Source of the DNA: Fagopyrum homotropicum
Taxonomy: Eukaryota; Streptophyta; Magnoliopsida; Caryophyllales; Polygonaceae
NCBI GenBank assembly: GCA_033239125.1
Contig: BSWB01000005.1
Coordinates: 104,710,494-104,774,493 of the forward strand
Reading direction: 5' to 3'
DNA: 64,000 bases
In this document: piece after piece, positions 1 to 10,949 of the stretch
Position numbering within the stretch: position 1 is the stretch's first letter
Layout: each line of letters opens with the position of its first letter
Notes under the pieces: model-generated
What the model was told of the DNA's origin: nothing
The model's database searches: none
The model's input: the letters and a program-made list of their open reading frames with translations, nothing else
Translations under genes and position numbers: made by a program

Positions 1-284
1 GAGCTCCACCACCATGGTACAGTCAGGCACCAGCAGCACCGGTGGCACCGACTCCACAGGACGCACCAGCATGGTACGGCCAGCCACCGGCCTGGTATGA
101 GCAGCTACCGGAGTGGGCTACCGACCTTTTTAGGAGAGTCGGTGACTTGGAGATCCGCCAGGACATTCGCGATGTACGGGCTGATGAGCATGATTGGATG
201 ATGCGAGACATCTACCGCCAGCAGTTTGGGCGGCATTTCAGCTCCGAGTTTCATCCATTTCCACCACCACCACCACCACAGTGA
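1..284 (+). pseudogene. C-terminal end of the Athila-type second ORF (plant transposon protein), cut by window edge
   Basis: An open frame runs from base 3 to the stop at 282-284, so the start lies outside the window. The visible part is Pro/Ala/Trp/Tyr-rich, then a charged helical stretch around WATDLFRRVGDL, and ends in a run of seven prolines before a terminal Gln. A homologous C-terminus with the same style (paired charged helices, then YQHMFG-like) occurs on the minus strand at 53403-53660 in another element, in the same place relative to the 3' noncoding region. In Athila-type Ty3 elements a second ORF of unknown function lies between pol and the 3' LTR, and I take this to be that ORF. 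Whether the full ORF is intact cannot be seen. Confidence 0.6.
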
Positions 285-1654
285 TGAGCTTCGAGGATTG
301 ACAGTTCAGCCGCCCCACCACCGTTTTTAGTGAGTTCATTTTCTTTTTCTTCTTTTCTTTATTTCTTTTTCGAACATTGTGGACAATGTATGTTCTAAGT
401 ATGGGGTGGGGTGTGACTATGTGTTGTAATAACTCTACTATATTTGCTTGTTTGCTTCTATCCATAACACTTTGCATGTTTCATTTTCATAGTCACACGT
501 TTCATTATTGCATTGCATGAAAAAGTTTGAAAAACCCATAAAAATTTGAAGATTTTGAAAATTTTGAAAGAGTTCTTGTGCTTCTAAGACTAGAGATGAC
601 TTCTATGATAGTTCTTACTTGTGGAATGAATTTTTGATGACAATTCTATCCTTAAACGGAATAATGAATTGAAAAGAAATTGAATGTGTTGTTTATCCTT
701 TCTTGCAAGTTTCATAATGTGAAAGTTCTATCTAAATCATATTGAGAAATTGAAGTTGAAATCACATGATGAGTTCTTATACTTCTTTATCAAATGATTA
801 AGGCAATTCGATTTTCTTTCTTCTTTCTTTGATCAGTTAGCCCCACAATGAAAGTAATTGCCTCCCTTACCTATCCGGGAATTTGGAGGAGTTGATATTT
901 GGCATGTTTGATGTGGGAGGGCCATGAAAGCAAAATTTTGCATTCAAAGAATAGAATTAATAGGTTTGGGGAAGTCAATCATAACGATGAGTAACTCGGC
1001 ACCATTCACATAGCCGGGTGTTTGTGTCTTGCCAAAGTCGGAGTGAGCGATATTCCTAACGAATTATGGTATGTGCATCAAGGGTTCGAGGCATCTCGAA
1101 ATTGAGAAACGCCGATCTCCTAGGCTTCGGTTTTTGTGCACCTCTATCCATCTTTCAAAAAGTAAAGTCGAAAAATAATGTGAAAAAGAAGAGAGCAAAG
1201 CTCAAAGTTGATGGTGTTGCAATTCAAAGTGAAAAGAAAAAGAGTTGGGTTATTCATTTTCCCGGATTCATGCACCACATCCCTTATAAGTATCCCTCCC
1301 TTCCGCATTCTAGACCTTACTTGTAAGTCCTTAAGATCAAAAGAAAGTTATTTGACTTGGTGATCTAAATTGAAACTTCTTATGCTTGATTTTGACAATA
1401 CTTGAAGGTTATGATGTTTGTCTCAAAGTTTAAGCGATTTGTGATGTTTCTTTACTTTACATTCTTTGGTTTATGTATACAAGTGTTTTCAAGAATGAAT
1501 GAAGCAAGGTTTGAGGATGATCTATTGACTAGAAGCACATTTACCTAAAGGATGTTTTTGTTTCAAGATTGCATGCATATTTCATTCTAACTTGTATTTT
1601 AGTGCTTTCAAAGACCTTGCTTGGGGACAAGCAAGTGACAAGTATGGGGTATTT
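285..1654 (+). other. 3' noncoding region of the plus-strand Athila element, with two PPT-like boxes
   Basis: About 1.37 kb without a credible gene separates the second ORF from the LTR. Two purine-rich boxes flank it: one at 375-412 (ggacaatg followed by aagtatggggtgggg) and one at 1615-1651 (cttgcttggggacaagcaag, then aagtatgggg) immediately before the LTR. The second is the likely polypurine tract. A stretch at 986-1080 is strongly conserved in the minus-strand element at 52671-52765. The small open frame at 1066-1326 is not conserved there as protein and I do not call it. Confidence 0.65.
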
Positions 1655-3341
1655 CGTTAGCATGAAATATTACGATATTCAAGGAACTTATTTTGGTTGT
1701 TTTGCTCTCATTATTGTGTACATGGATGAAGTTTAGAAGTAATTGTTAGCTTGTTCTTCTATTATTGTCGATATGGATGTCTACACTAGCTTTGTGTTGA
1801 ATGTAGGCGAAAAGGAGATAAATGGGAGCTATTGAGAGAGAAAAGAGAGGATTCGATCATATCCGAGGGTTAGGAACACATCAAGGAAGCTAAGGAAGAA
1901 GATAGGATGAAGAATGTCACGACACAAAGGAAACCACAAGTATTCTACACTTCCACGCCCTGAATTAAGGCCGTAGAAGAGTCCACACTCTAAACCACGG
2001 CCGTGAATCTTGGCATCATGAGCGTGGAGCATTCCAGTAAGTTACAAGGCCTAAAGTACGGTCGTGGAAGTCACAAGAGACCGTAATCCATTTCCACGCC
2101 CTAAACCACGGTCATGGAAACCCTTGAGACCGTGATTTAGGCGATCTTTTGACGAGACTTTATTTACCACATTATTTACGTGATGGGATGGACGGTTATT
2201 TCTTCCCCGTCTTATAAAAAGCTCAGAAAAAAGAGTTTTGGGGATCCGCGCTTACGCCCGCTTAATCTTGCAACATTTGCGATTGATCCCAGGAGACGTT
2301 GACGGCTGCTTACCTGGCTTGGAGCATTCCCACCTAGGGTTGATTGAAGATCGCCGAAGGTTTAGCCTCTTTCTTAGGTTTTGACATTGAAGACAGATTG
2401 ACAACCTGTTCTTCATACTTGCCTTACATTCTTGTGAGGTTTTGTGTTCTATATTTTGAATCCATTATCATCGCTTCTTGTGTTTGGATTTGAGAATTGG
2501 TTTTGAAGTTTTATTAAGTATTCGAGGGTTCCATCTTTTATTCTCTTTGATTTGAATATTGATATCATGACACTGATTGTTGGCTAAAACCCTTTAGCAA
2601 TTCTAAGGTGAAGGGTTGATAGTTGTGGCTTAGATGATGATATATCGATCGTAAATTGATTGGACCCTGAGAGTTAGAGAGATCTCGTCGACGAACCCAA
2701 ATCACGGGCTGTTCTTGGAGTTCCACGGCCGTGGTTCTCAAGATCTGACCGTGATTTACCCTATTTTACGAACTTTGCTTTTACTTTGATCCAAGGTTAA
2801 AGATTAGCTTTAATCTAGTCTTGGTTTACCCTTTTCTAGGTAATAGTGAGACTCATCACCCTCTATTTCGATTTCGAGTGTCACAACCTTAATCGTTTTA
2901 GTTAGTCTTGATCCTTGGGCTACAAGTTTGGGTATTTGAGATTAATTCTTGTCCATAGATCCTTTCTATACTGAAGCTTCAACAACCTTTATAGAGAGTG
3001 TCTTTAGATAAGTCATATAAAGTCTTGGAACTTCACCGTACATTGCTTTACTTTAGCATACCTTTGCAACTCTTAACTTTGTCCTTAGTTTTTAGTATAT
3101 CTTGAATCGATTGCCACAATTGGATACCTGGATCTTTAGGGTTGTTGTTTTCCCTAATATTTGCAAAGCTTTATACCTTTATTTGCTCGATATGAGAATG
3201 GGTTTTGTTTCACCAAATCCCTGTGATCGACACTCTGGAATACTTGCTAATCTACGGCAATCCGTACACTGCGGGTTCGCTTGCTTTTATTCTAGTTTTA
3301 TAAATTTAAGACTTGATTGCACGCACGTTTTAGGGCGAACA
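1655..3341 (+). mobile_element. 3' LTR of plus-strand Athila-type Ty3 element
   Basis: The LTR follows a purine tract and begins at a decayed form of the tgatagcatg start seen intact at 62004. It ends in gcgaaca, the same end as the other four Athila-type LTRs here. A TATA-like box lies at 2212-2219. GC-rich near-palindromic words of the ccacggccgtgg type occur at 1936-2160 and again at 2700-2760. No primer binding site follows, so this is a 3' LTR. It joins directly to the gag of the minus-strand element, so it marks an insertion into that gag; the 5-bp target copy would be cttct at 3342-3346, its partner outside the window. Length is 1687 bp. Confidence 0.75.
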
Positions 3342-4304
3342 CTTCTCGACAAAATCCCAAGCATCATCGACTCTCATATCCACAAATTTTCCAACTAAAA
3401 GTTATTGGAGTTTGAACTTGGCCTCTCCATCCAAACCCTTGAAATAAATTTCCAACAACTCCAATTTTGGAATGCCATTATGGGGGCAATCCAAGAGAAG
3501 GTCATTGAATCTTTCCCATGACTTGTATAGGCTTTTGTTGTCCTTCATGATAAAATCATTGATTTTGCATCTTATTTCCGCTGTTTTTTATGGCGGGAAG
3601 AATTTGGTGAGGAATTACGAAGTCATTTCCTCCCAAGTGTTCACCCTTCCTGTGGGGAGTGAATTATACCAAGCAAGCGCCCTATCCTTCAAAGAAAAAT
3701 AAAATGGTCGCAATTTATAGTTGTTAGTGGTTGCTCCTGCAGGTTTCATGTTCTCCATGAGAATTTCATAATCTTGCAAGTGCTGATGTGGAGATTCCCT
3801 CTCCAATCCTCCAAACTGGCTTTGGCGGATCATAGTAATAGCTTGTGGTGTAAATCCAATATTTTGTTCCATTGGATCGATTAACACACCCGGTCGGTGT
3901 GTTTGTTGAACGGGATCCATTCTTTCACCCAACGTTTGCGGTATTCCAATAAGTGGATTTTCTATCCCAACTCTTGGAAGAGGTGCAATCGGTGGTACAA
4001 TAAGGGGTGCTGGGGGATTTTCTGCAGCTCTAGCATTCCCTTCGATTTTCTATTTTAGTAGCCGAATGGATTCTTTCATCTCGGCCATGTCTTCTTTAGC
4101 TATTCCTTCATTCATTAGTCTAACGAGAGCTTCATCTCGTTCCCTTACACAATTAAGAGCTTCATCTAATTCAGCTCTTAGATTAACTTATCCTTCGTTA
4201 TTTGCAGCAACCATTATTTTTGCTTCTTTCGATCTCCTTTTGTAGGTATTTTTGGGTTCGGAATCGTAGGGTACAATTTCTTTACTCGTTCGAGTTTTTT
4301 GCAT
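3342..4304 (-). pseudogene. Athila-type gag, interrupted
   Basis: Reading from an ATG at 4304 on the minus strand, the first residues (MQKTRTSKEIVPYDSE) match the gag start at 63735 on the plus strand (MQRTRAEKEIIPYDPE). An in-frame stop occurs at 4188-4190. The best-preserved piece is 3615-3932, with the retrotransposon gag signature LKDRALAWYNSLPTG followed by TWEEMTS. Past a frameshift the homology resumes up to the junction, ending in AWDFVEK. The gag is cut at 3341/3342 by the insertion of the plus-strand element; its remainder and pol lie left of the window. It cannot make a full capsid protein. Confidence 0.75.
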
Positions 4305-4410
4305 AAACCTACAGCAAGATCCTGCAAGAACACTTCAAGAAAAACGATCAGTAGCAAAAGCAAGGAGTTTCCAAGTTAGATAACCGAAATCGAATTTGGT
4401 CTAAGCCAAA

Positions 4411-4428
4411 TCCCCGGCAACGGCGCCA
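4411..4428 (-). promoter_or_regulatory. tRNA-Asp type primer binding site
   Basis: On the minus strand the sequence reads tggcgccgttgccgggga, complementary to the 3' end of plant tRNA-Asp, the usual minus-strand DNA primer of Athila-type elements. It lies 6 bp inside the LTR end at 4435, so the LTR at 4435-6083 is a 5' LTR. Confidence 0.85.
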
Positions 4429-4434
4429 AAAACT

Positions 4435-6083
4435 TGTTCGCTCCGAAAGATGTGTGCAAGCTTTAATATTTATACCAAGAATAATTGCAACAAAGCGAAC
4501 CCGTAGTGTACGGATCGATTGTAATAAAAGTAAGAATTCCAGGGTCGAACACAAGGATTTGGTGAAATCAAAATCAGAATAAGAAATCTAACAAGGAAAG
4601 ATGCAACTTTTGACAATTGAAAAGACAAATACTTGATTTTGTGTAAAGATTTGGGAATACAGATTCTAAGGATCAAGGAGTCTGATTGTGGTTTTTGATT
4701 CAAGACTTCTAAAGAGTATATGGACAGAGCTGGGGTTGCTAAGGTATGTGTTCTAAAGCGGTATGATGTACGGTGAAGTCTCCACCACCCATGTTCAAAC
4801 CCAAAGGCTCTAAATAAAGGATGTTGAGTCTCGATAAGATAGAGGATCTAAGGGAAGGATAATATTCTCAAAACCAAACACAACCCAAGGGAATCATATC
4901 TAACTCACGAAGGTAAGGGTTATGGCACACTCAACTTAAATAGAGGAGTTCGAATCCTCTATTACCTAGAACTTGTAATCTTTGGCAAACAAGGACGGAA
5001 ATCACCGGGTAAGTCTCTTCCCACACTCGGATATAGGTTAGAAAGGTTCAACAAGGCTAGGGTTTAAGCAATCTTTAATCAAGGATAAAGGATAAGGTAA
5101 GATAGGTATGACATAATGAAAATCGGGTTGTTTATCAAAGGAGATCATCCGATCTAGACCAAGAACATTCCGATTTTTGCCTTCTGCGATGGTTAAACTC
5201 AACTCTCAGGATCCAATTTGTTCGTGAAGATCATTCTATCATCATCTCAACCACAATCTTCAACCAATCACCCCAGAATCAAAAGGGTTTTATCCAAGAA
5301 AACACATAATCAAATTCAAAAGAAATTTTAAATCAAGAAAGCGAAGAATGATGAGAAAACTCGAATCTTTGAATTAAAACCAAACCAAAAGCGTAAGAAT
5401 AACGTTTCAATCTTTCAAAACTCAAATAAAACTCAATAACAAACTCCAATTCTCAATCACAAATACAAAATATAGAATCAAACTCACCAAACCTCCAAGA
5501 ACTATATTTCTTGGACTAGAACTCCCGAACTTCCTTCGATCTTCCTTCGATCTTCCTTCGATCATCCTCCTTGAATGCTTCCCTCGTTGCTCTTGATCCT
5601 ATGACTTAATAGTCCTTGATGGAATTGGATGATTCTGAAGGCATGAGACGTCCTCCTTTTATAGGGTATGAGGCGTGATCTTTCGGTTACAATCCTATAA
5701 CCAATCGGATTTCATAAGATAAAAATCGAGTCATCTGTGAAGAGATCGAGCGATTTTTATAAATAATCATCCGAATTTTCTCCCAGATCGTGTGATATCT
5801 TTTTGTTACAACTTTTATCTTCTCTCGTGATCTTTTCCATATCTTTTTACTTGCCTCCAGATCTTCTATGATATTTTGTTCATATCTTCGTGCTACCTCG
5901 CCACTTTTCATGCCACCTCGCCATTTTTCCTACATTTTCACAAATAAAATAGTGTAGACTTCTATTCTCGATAAATATATGAAAATGAACTAAAAGTCAT
6001 ATAATTTCCATTAAATGAATGTGAAACTGAGGTGATAAACTCATAATATGCATGAATATGATGGTATATAATTCATGTCATCA
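4435..6083 (-). mobile_element. 5' LTR of minus-strand Athila-type Ty3 element
   Basis: On the minus strand it begins at 6083 with tgatgacatgaatt and ends at 4435 with gagcgaaca, next to the PBS. A TATA box (tataaaag) is at 5658-5665. Islands of words of the aaaaatcg/cgattttt type lie upstream of it (5669-5800) and about 500 bp downstream (5121-5180). It interrupts chromovirus pol: the reading on the right side ends in VIAYAS at 6084, with the partner half outside the window. Length 1649 bp, nearly identical to the solo LTR at 6548-8197 (1650 bp). Confidence 0.8.
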
Positions 6084-6547
6084 GACGCATACGCAATAAC
6101 CCTAACCCTGTGCATCAAAACACATCCCAAGCTCAGCTTGGATATGTCGCTATAGACTACAAAGTCCTTTGTGCCTCTGGTTGTGCTAAGATAAGAGCAG
6201 AGGTCAACCTCCTCTTCAGCTCCTCAAAACTCAGAGTACACGGTTCGGACCAAACAAACCGGGTAGTCTTCTTCAATAGACAGGTGAGTTGTCGGGCGAT
6301 CACAAAAAACCCTTCCACAAACCGGCGTTAGTATCCATCCAAGCTTAGGAAGCTGCACAATACCTTGAAATTCTTCAGAAGCATCCATGCCGCTACTAAC
6401 TCGATCTTCTCTAGATAAACCTTGATCCCCTCGGTGGAAACTACTTGACCTAAGAAGGCCACCTCAGGCATCCATAACTCGCACTTAGAGAGTTTAGCGT
6501 ACAACTCTCTATCCCGTAGAACTCGTAACACCGTCCTTAAGTGTACC
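6084..6547 (-). pseudogene. Chromovirus-type Ty3 pol fragment: end of reverse transcriptase and start of RNase H
   Basis: On the minus strand the translation contains LRTVLRVLRDRELYAKLSKC and then FLGQVVSTEGIKV, the conserved C-terminal part of Ty3/gypsy reverse transcriptase. It continues through the GYYRRF-like block (here with a stop) to LGCVLMHRVRVIAYAS, the start of the RNase H fold. Several stops are present. It is the direct continuation of the RT piece at 8203-8510 once the solo LTR at 6548-8197 is removed. At 6083 it is broken again by the Athila 5' LTR. Confidence 0.85.
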
Positions 6548-8197
6548 TGTTCGCTCAAAAAATGTGTGCAAATAAGCTTTAAATTTATACCAAGAATAAA
6601 AGCAAATAAGCGAACCCGCAGTGTACGGATCAATCGCAGTAAAAGCAAGTATTCCAGGGTCGATCACAGGGATTTGGTGAGAATAAATTCAGTAAAGCAA
6701 TCTAACTTTGAAAGCATGCAAAGCAATGATCAACAACAATGATAAAGATATAAGAATAATTAAGAAACGCAGATTCTAGAGATCAAGGTATCCGATTGTA
6801 GTTTTCGATTCAAGATGTCCATAGATGTGTAGGACAAATCTGGTTTACAAAGGTATATAATCGAAGGTAGGATATATTACGGTGAGGTTCCAACACCCTT
6901 TTGTCCCAACAAAGGTTCTCTAACACCGAATGTTGAGTCTCGTTGTATAGAGGATCTAAGGATAGGATTACACTTCAATACCAAACACCAAACCCAAGGA
7001 AGTCAAAAGGAAGCACAAAGGTACAGGTTATGACACTCTCCACCTTAATAGAGGCTTTTGAATCCCTTATTACCTAGAACTCGTAGACACTCACACCCAA
7101 TCAAGGGTAAGGGTTAAAAAGGGTTAACAAAAGTAGGATTTACGCGATCTTAAACTTTGGATAAAGGCAAAAGCAAAACGTGCAAAACAAAGGAAACCAC
7201 GGGCAAATCTTGGGAAACCGCGGTCGTGGTTCCTGAAAAACAGGCCGTGGAAATCCTTGTTTGAGGGTTTTGTCTCACAACTCTCAGGGTTCGATCTGTT
7301 AAGGATCAATCTATCATCATTTGTACCACAACCATCAGCCCTTCACCCTAGAATCGCAGGGGGCTTAGCCAACAATCATCATTGTATTCAAATCAAGATT
7401 AAGAAAGGAAATCAAGAAAGGCGTGCAACCAAGAACACAAAGATGAATAATGATTACTCAAAATCAATCTTTAAAATCAACAACTCAAGCAAACAATATA
7501 TAATACAGAATGTGTGTTCTCAAAGACAATAATCAAGAATAGAACAATCTCACAAAATCTCCAAGTCGGTAATAAAGAAAAGTTCTTCAATCTCCCTCCA
7601 ATGGTGAAGCAATCCAATCTCCAACGTAGATGAATCCGAAGTATGATGTAAAAGACGTTCAGGCGCGGTCCAAGCCTCCCTCCAATGTAGCCGTCAACCT
7701 CCTTTTATAAAATAAAATTAGGTTAAAAGGCTTCTTCCATTCTTGCTGACGTGGCAATAGCGGAATGGTATTTTCAAAAGAAAACCACGGATGACATCAT
7801 CAAAACCACGGCCGTGGTTCCTACCATGGCGACTCTCGACCTTCCTTTCCACGTGTGAAATTCAAAGAATTATCAAAACCCCGGCCGTGGAACTTCCTTC
7901 TTGGTCGTGGTTCCTCCTTTTCGATGCTTTTCTCCTTTGCTTCACTTCATACTCCTTCCTATGATGTTCCAATGCTTCCCAATGAATTCCTCATCGACCA
8001 ATACTCGGTGAATGCTCCCTTTCTACTCTAATTCAGCCCCAATTCACCTAAAATCACAACAAAGCTTGTGTAGATCTCGATTCCAAGATAATAGGTGAAT
8101 ATGCTCGATAAGTGCTATGAATGTATGTACTTGTACTCAAAAGAAAGGGAAAACTACCTATATGCACATCTAGACTACGTCATATTTCATGCTATCA
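6548..8197 (-). mobile_element. Athila-type solo LTR with target site duplication
   Basis: The element has tg...ca ends, starts at 8197 with tgatagcatgaaatatg and ends at 6548 with gcgaaca. It lacks an adjacent PBS or PPT and sits inside chromovirus RT. The flanking 5 bp are GTACC (6543-6547) and GTATC (8198-8202), a target duplication with one mismatch. A TATA box lies near 7702-7710. Words of the accacggccgtggttcc type occur upstream of it at 7781-7918 and downstream at 7190-7255. It most likely arose by unequal recombination between the two LTRs of a full element. Confidence 0.9.
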
Positions 8198-8202
8198 GTA
8201 TC

Positions 8203-8510
8203 GCATGATCTTCTCTGCTCTGATAGTAGGTCAGGATTTCATCTATGAAGACCACCATAAACAGATATAGGAAGTCGATGAAGATGCCGTTCATCAACTC
8301 CATGAAGATGATGGGCGCATTCACCGAGCGCGAATGGCATCACTACAAACTCGTAGTGGTCATACCTAGTCTGATATTTCGTCTTATGTGCATCATGCTC
8401 TCTTACCTTCAGATGGTGATATCTAGACTTCAAATCAATCCTGGAGAATACTGTAGCTCCCTACATCTGATCTAGCAAGTCGTCACCACAACTGACTCAA
8501 GATCGTGGGT
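8203..8510 (-). pseudogene. Chromovirus-type Ty3 reverse transcriptase fragment
   Basis: On the minus strand the reading contains FSRIDLKSRYHHLKV, then RYDHYEFVVMPFALGE, and continues in a shifted frame into a degenerate FIDDIL active-site block and YYQSREDHA. These are the conserved central blocks of Ty3/gypsy RT. The normal upstream gag, zinc knuckle and protease are missing; the reading passes within about 80 bp from gag N-terminal sequence to RT, indicating an internal deletion. The downstream continuation lies beyond the solo LTR. Confidence 0.85.
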
Positions 8511-8585
8511 CGGGTAATTCTCTTCACAAGTCTTCAATCACAGGGTCAACAACAAAGGACCCCAAGTAACCCCTCTCCCCAGGGT

Positions 8586-8777
8586 TCAGCTCGGGGATAA
8601 TACTCTCAACAACCTCCTCGGCAAAACCTCTATTACTAGTGGGTCAACAATGAGGACTCGTCCCCGACCTCTAGCTATTGGAAGTCTACTTGCACGTCCT
8701 CGTCCACGAACGGCAGGAGGAAGAGGTGGTCGACCTCTTCCTCGCCCCCCAGCAGATGTAGCTCTAGTGTGTGCCAT
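8586..8777 (-). pseudogene. N-terminal end of chromovirus gag
   Basis: The ATG is at 8777 on the minus strand, about 270 bp downstream of the PBS as expected for the gag start. The product opens MAHTRATSAGGRGRGRPP and is very Arg/Gly/Pro-rich, typical of the basic N-terminus of chromovirus gag in plants. The frame stops after about 60 residues and the capsid core is absent. Confidence 0.55.
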
Positions 8778-9050
8778 CTAAGATAAGGACATACTACGTA
8801 TAAGACTAAGCTATGAATACTACACCAGTGCAAAATCCAGGAAAATAAATATGGTTCAACACATAACTAGATCCAACATATAAACTAAGTTGCCGAGATC
8901 CGCGGAAGTAGTGGTGGTCCCCCGTATATTCTATCCCAGATCGACTTGTCAGTTGAAAACCAAATTCATTTTAAAACTCATACCCCTTTCGAGTTCTGTT
9001 TGTTTATCTATTTGACCATTAGAAGATTACGAGTGTTATTGGTGCCAACA

Positions 9051-9064
9051 TGGCTTTGATACCA
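9051..9064 (-). promoter_or_regulatory. Initiator-tRNA-Met type primer binding site
   Basis: On the minus strand it reads tggtatcaaagcca, one mismatch from the common tggtatcagagc PBS. It is 3 bp inside the LTR end at 9068, which fixes the element's orientation. Confidence 0.8.
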
Positions 9065-9067
9065 TAT

Positions 9068-10949
9068 TGTAACACCCCAAATTCTAGGAAATAGGGATGC
9101 TACGGGCTAGGACCTCACAATGGGTCCTGACCCTTAGCTTGACCTTAATTTCATCGGATCTTGCAACAAGGCGCAAATAAATGAAAAATCTAAATCAATA
9201 AAAATCCAAAAGGTTTAACAAAGGTAAAAGCAACAAACTCCCAGCCAAGTTCTAAAACAAAAACTAAAAAGAAAACTAGAAATATAAACCCATATCCCGT
9301 CCTATAATGTAAGGGACCCCCGGCTGACCACTCCGACCGGATCACTCGACAACATCCCTAACCTGCAAGGCATATCCACAATAGATAAACCGTTAGTAAC
9401 ATTCTAAGCATAAGAATAACAATAAAGGTACAAACACATAAAGAATACGAACACATAGCATGCTCACACACAACCGGTTATTATCTTTCAATAAGTTATC
9501 CAGATTGTTAATTCAACTTCTTTTGTGACACGAGAATCTCCCGAAACTTGCCTTGTCCCCTTTACTAACAAGAATAGATCAGATGCATCTATTCGTTACA
9601 TGTGGGCCTAGTCGCACCTCACAGTCTCTTGTAGAATTGGATAAGTGGTCACCGCCCAGTTATAATACACTTGAGCCAATTACTGTATAAGGTCGTCCTA
9701 GTCCGGTTTACCGTTACAACAATGAATAATAAACACCACCATCATGGTCAAACTAATACACATGATGCAACTAAGTAAGTCCAAGGGAATTACCTGAATC
9801 AAAGGTACTCTCAGTAAGCTAAAACACTCATCTTCTCGCATGGAAGATCTATGTCTACTCAGACAAGGCATCCCAAATCAGAAACTAACCCAAATGCTAG
9901 AAGTCTTCAGCTCTAGTCTCATTGACCTCTACAAGGTCTTCATCAACATGCTACAAGGTTCCTACTTCTAGTCGCAATGGTCTCTACTAGATCTCCAACA
10001 TGCTAGGAAGCACTACTCCTAGTCTCAAGATCCTCCAGGATCAACATCAACATAACAAGTTCAAAGGGTTATAAAACCACAACCAACACTTATGAATCCA
10101 CAAGCCACTAGCCCGCATTCACCCTAGTTTATATAGGTCCAGGCTAACATGATCTAACTCAAGGAAAGGATAAGGGCGCAAGGAGGGAAGCGACTTACCA
10201 AAATACAATAGCCAATGGAGGTAAGGCGCGACCGCGGCGAAGACAGGCGCGATGACAAGCCGCGACCGCGACGACAAGGAGGCACGAGGGCGGCGTTTGA
10301 GGAGAAACCGCGGGGGCGGTTCTGTGCAGCTGCAGGGGCCGTGAAGCACCAGAGGGGTACGTTGAGGTTTCTTCAAAGACAAAAACTATTCAAGGACGGC
10401 TTTGCTCTCCTCTATGTTTCTCACACAACAACACTCGACTACTAGAGCCTAGATACACACACAACCACCAAATAATGGCCACAATAGAATCAAGACTCAA
10501 TCTTGATTCTTGACAAGAAGAAGAAGGAGGAGAGGAAATATGCAAAAGGAAAATGCATGATATAAGAAGACGTAAAAAGGACTTACTCGGATACAGAGAT
10601 TCGTCATAAGGTATGCAATATCCAGCTCAAGTTGAAGGTTGCAATTTCACGTACAGGAATGAAGGAGGAGTGGAAGAGGAGAAGAGAATGGAAGAGAAGA
10701 GAAAGAAGTAACGGTTGGGGGGAAAGAAGGAAAAAGAGATAGAAAACTAGGTTTAGAGATAGAGAAGAACGGCCCAAGATAGAAGATCGGATCTTCTAAG
10801 AAAGGAAAGACGGTTAAAATATATCGCGCGAGATCTGGGTCAGCCGCACCCGCGGCTAGACTACGCCGCGACTGCGACAAGAACACTTGGCCGCGACTGC
10901 GGGCCACTGTCACCGCGGGGGCAGTGACTCGGAAAAACAGGGTGTTACA
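9068..10949 (-). mobile_element. 5' LTR of minus-strand chromovirus-type Ty3 element
   Basis: Both ends carry the inverted repeat tgtaacaccc / gggtgttaca. Near the 3' end is a block (ctaggacctcacaatgggtc) shared with LTRs ending at 49828, 58573 and starting at 55247, so four related LTRs are in the window. A TATA-like sequence (gatatatttta) is near 10815-10825 on the minus strand. GC-rich words of the cgcgaccgcgg type are upstream of it (10841-10931) and 500-600 bp downstream (10217-10322). The partner LTR is outside the window. The open frames at 10119-10958 inside it are incidental. Length 1882 bp. Confidence 0.85.

Noticed and set aside
1066..1326. 86-residue plus-strand frame in the Athila 3' noncoding region
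   Set aside because: The homologous part of the other element (around 52600) conserves the nucleotide block but not this frame, so it is not treated as coding.
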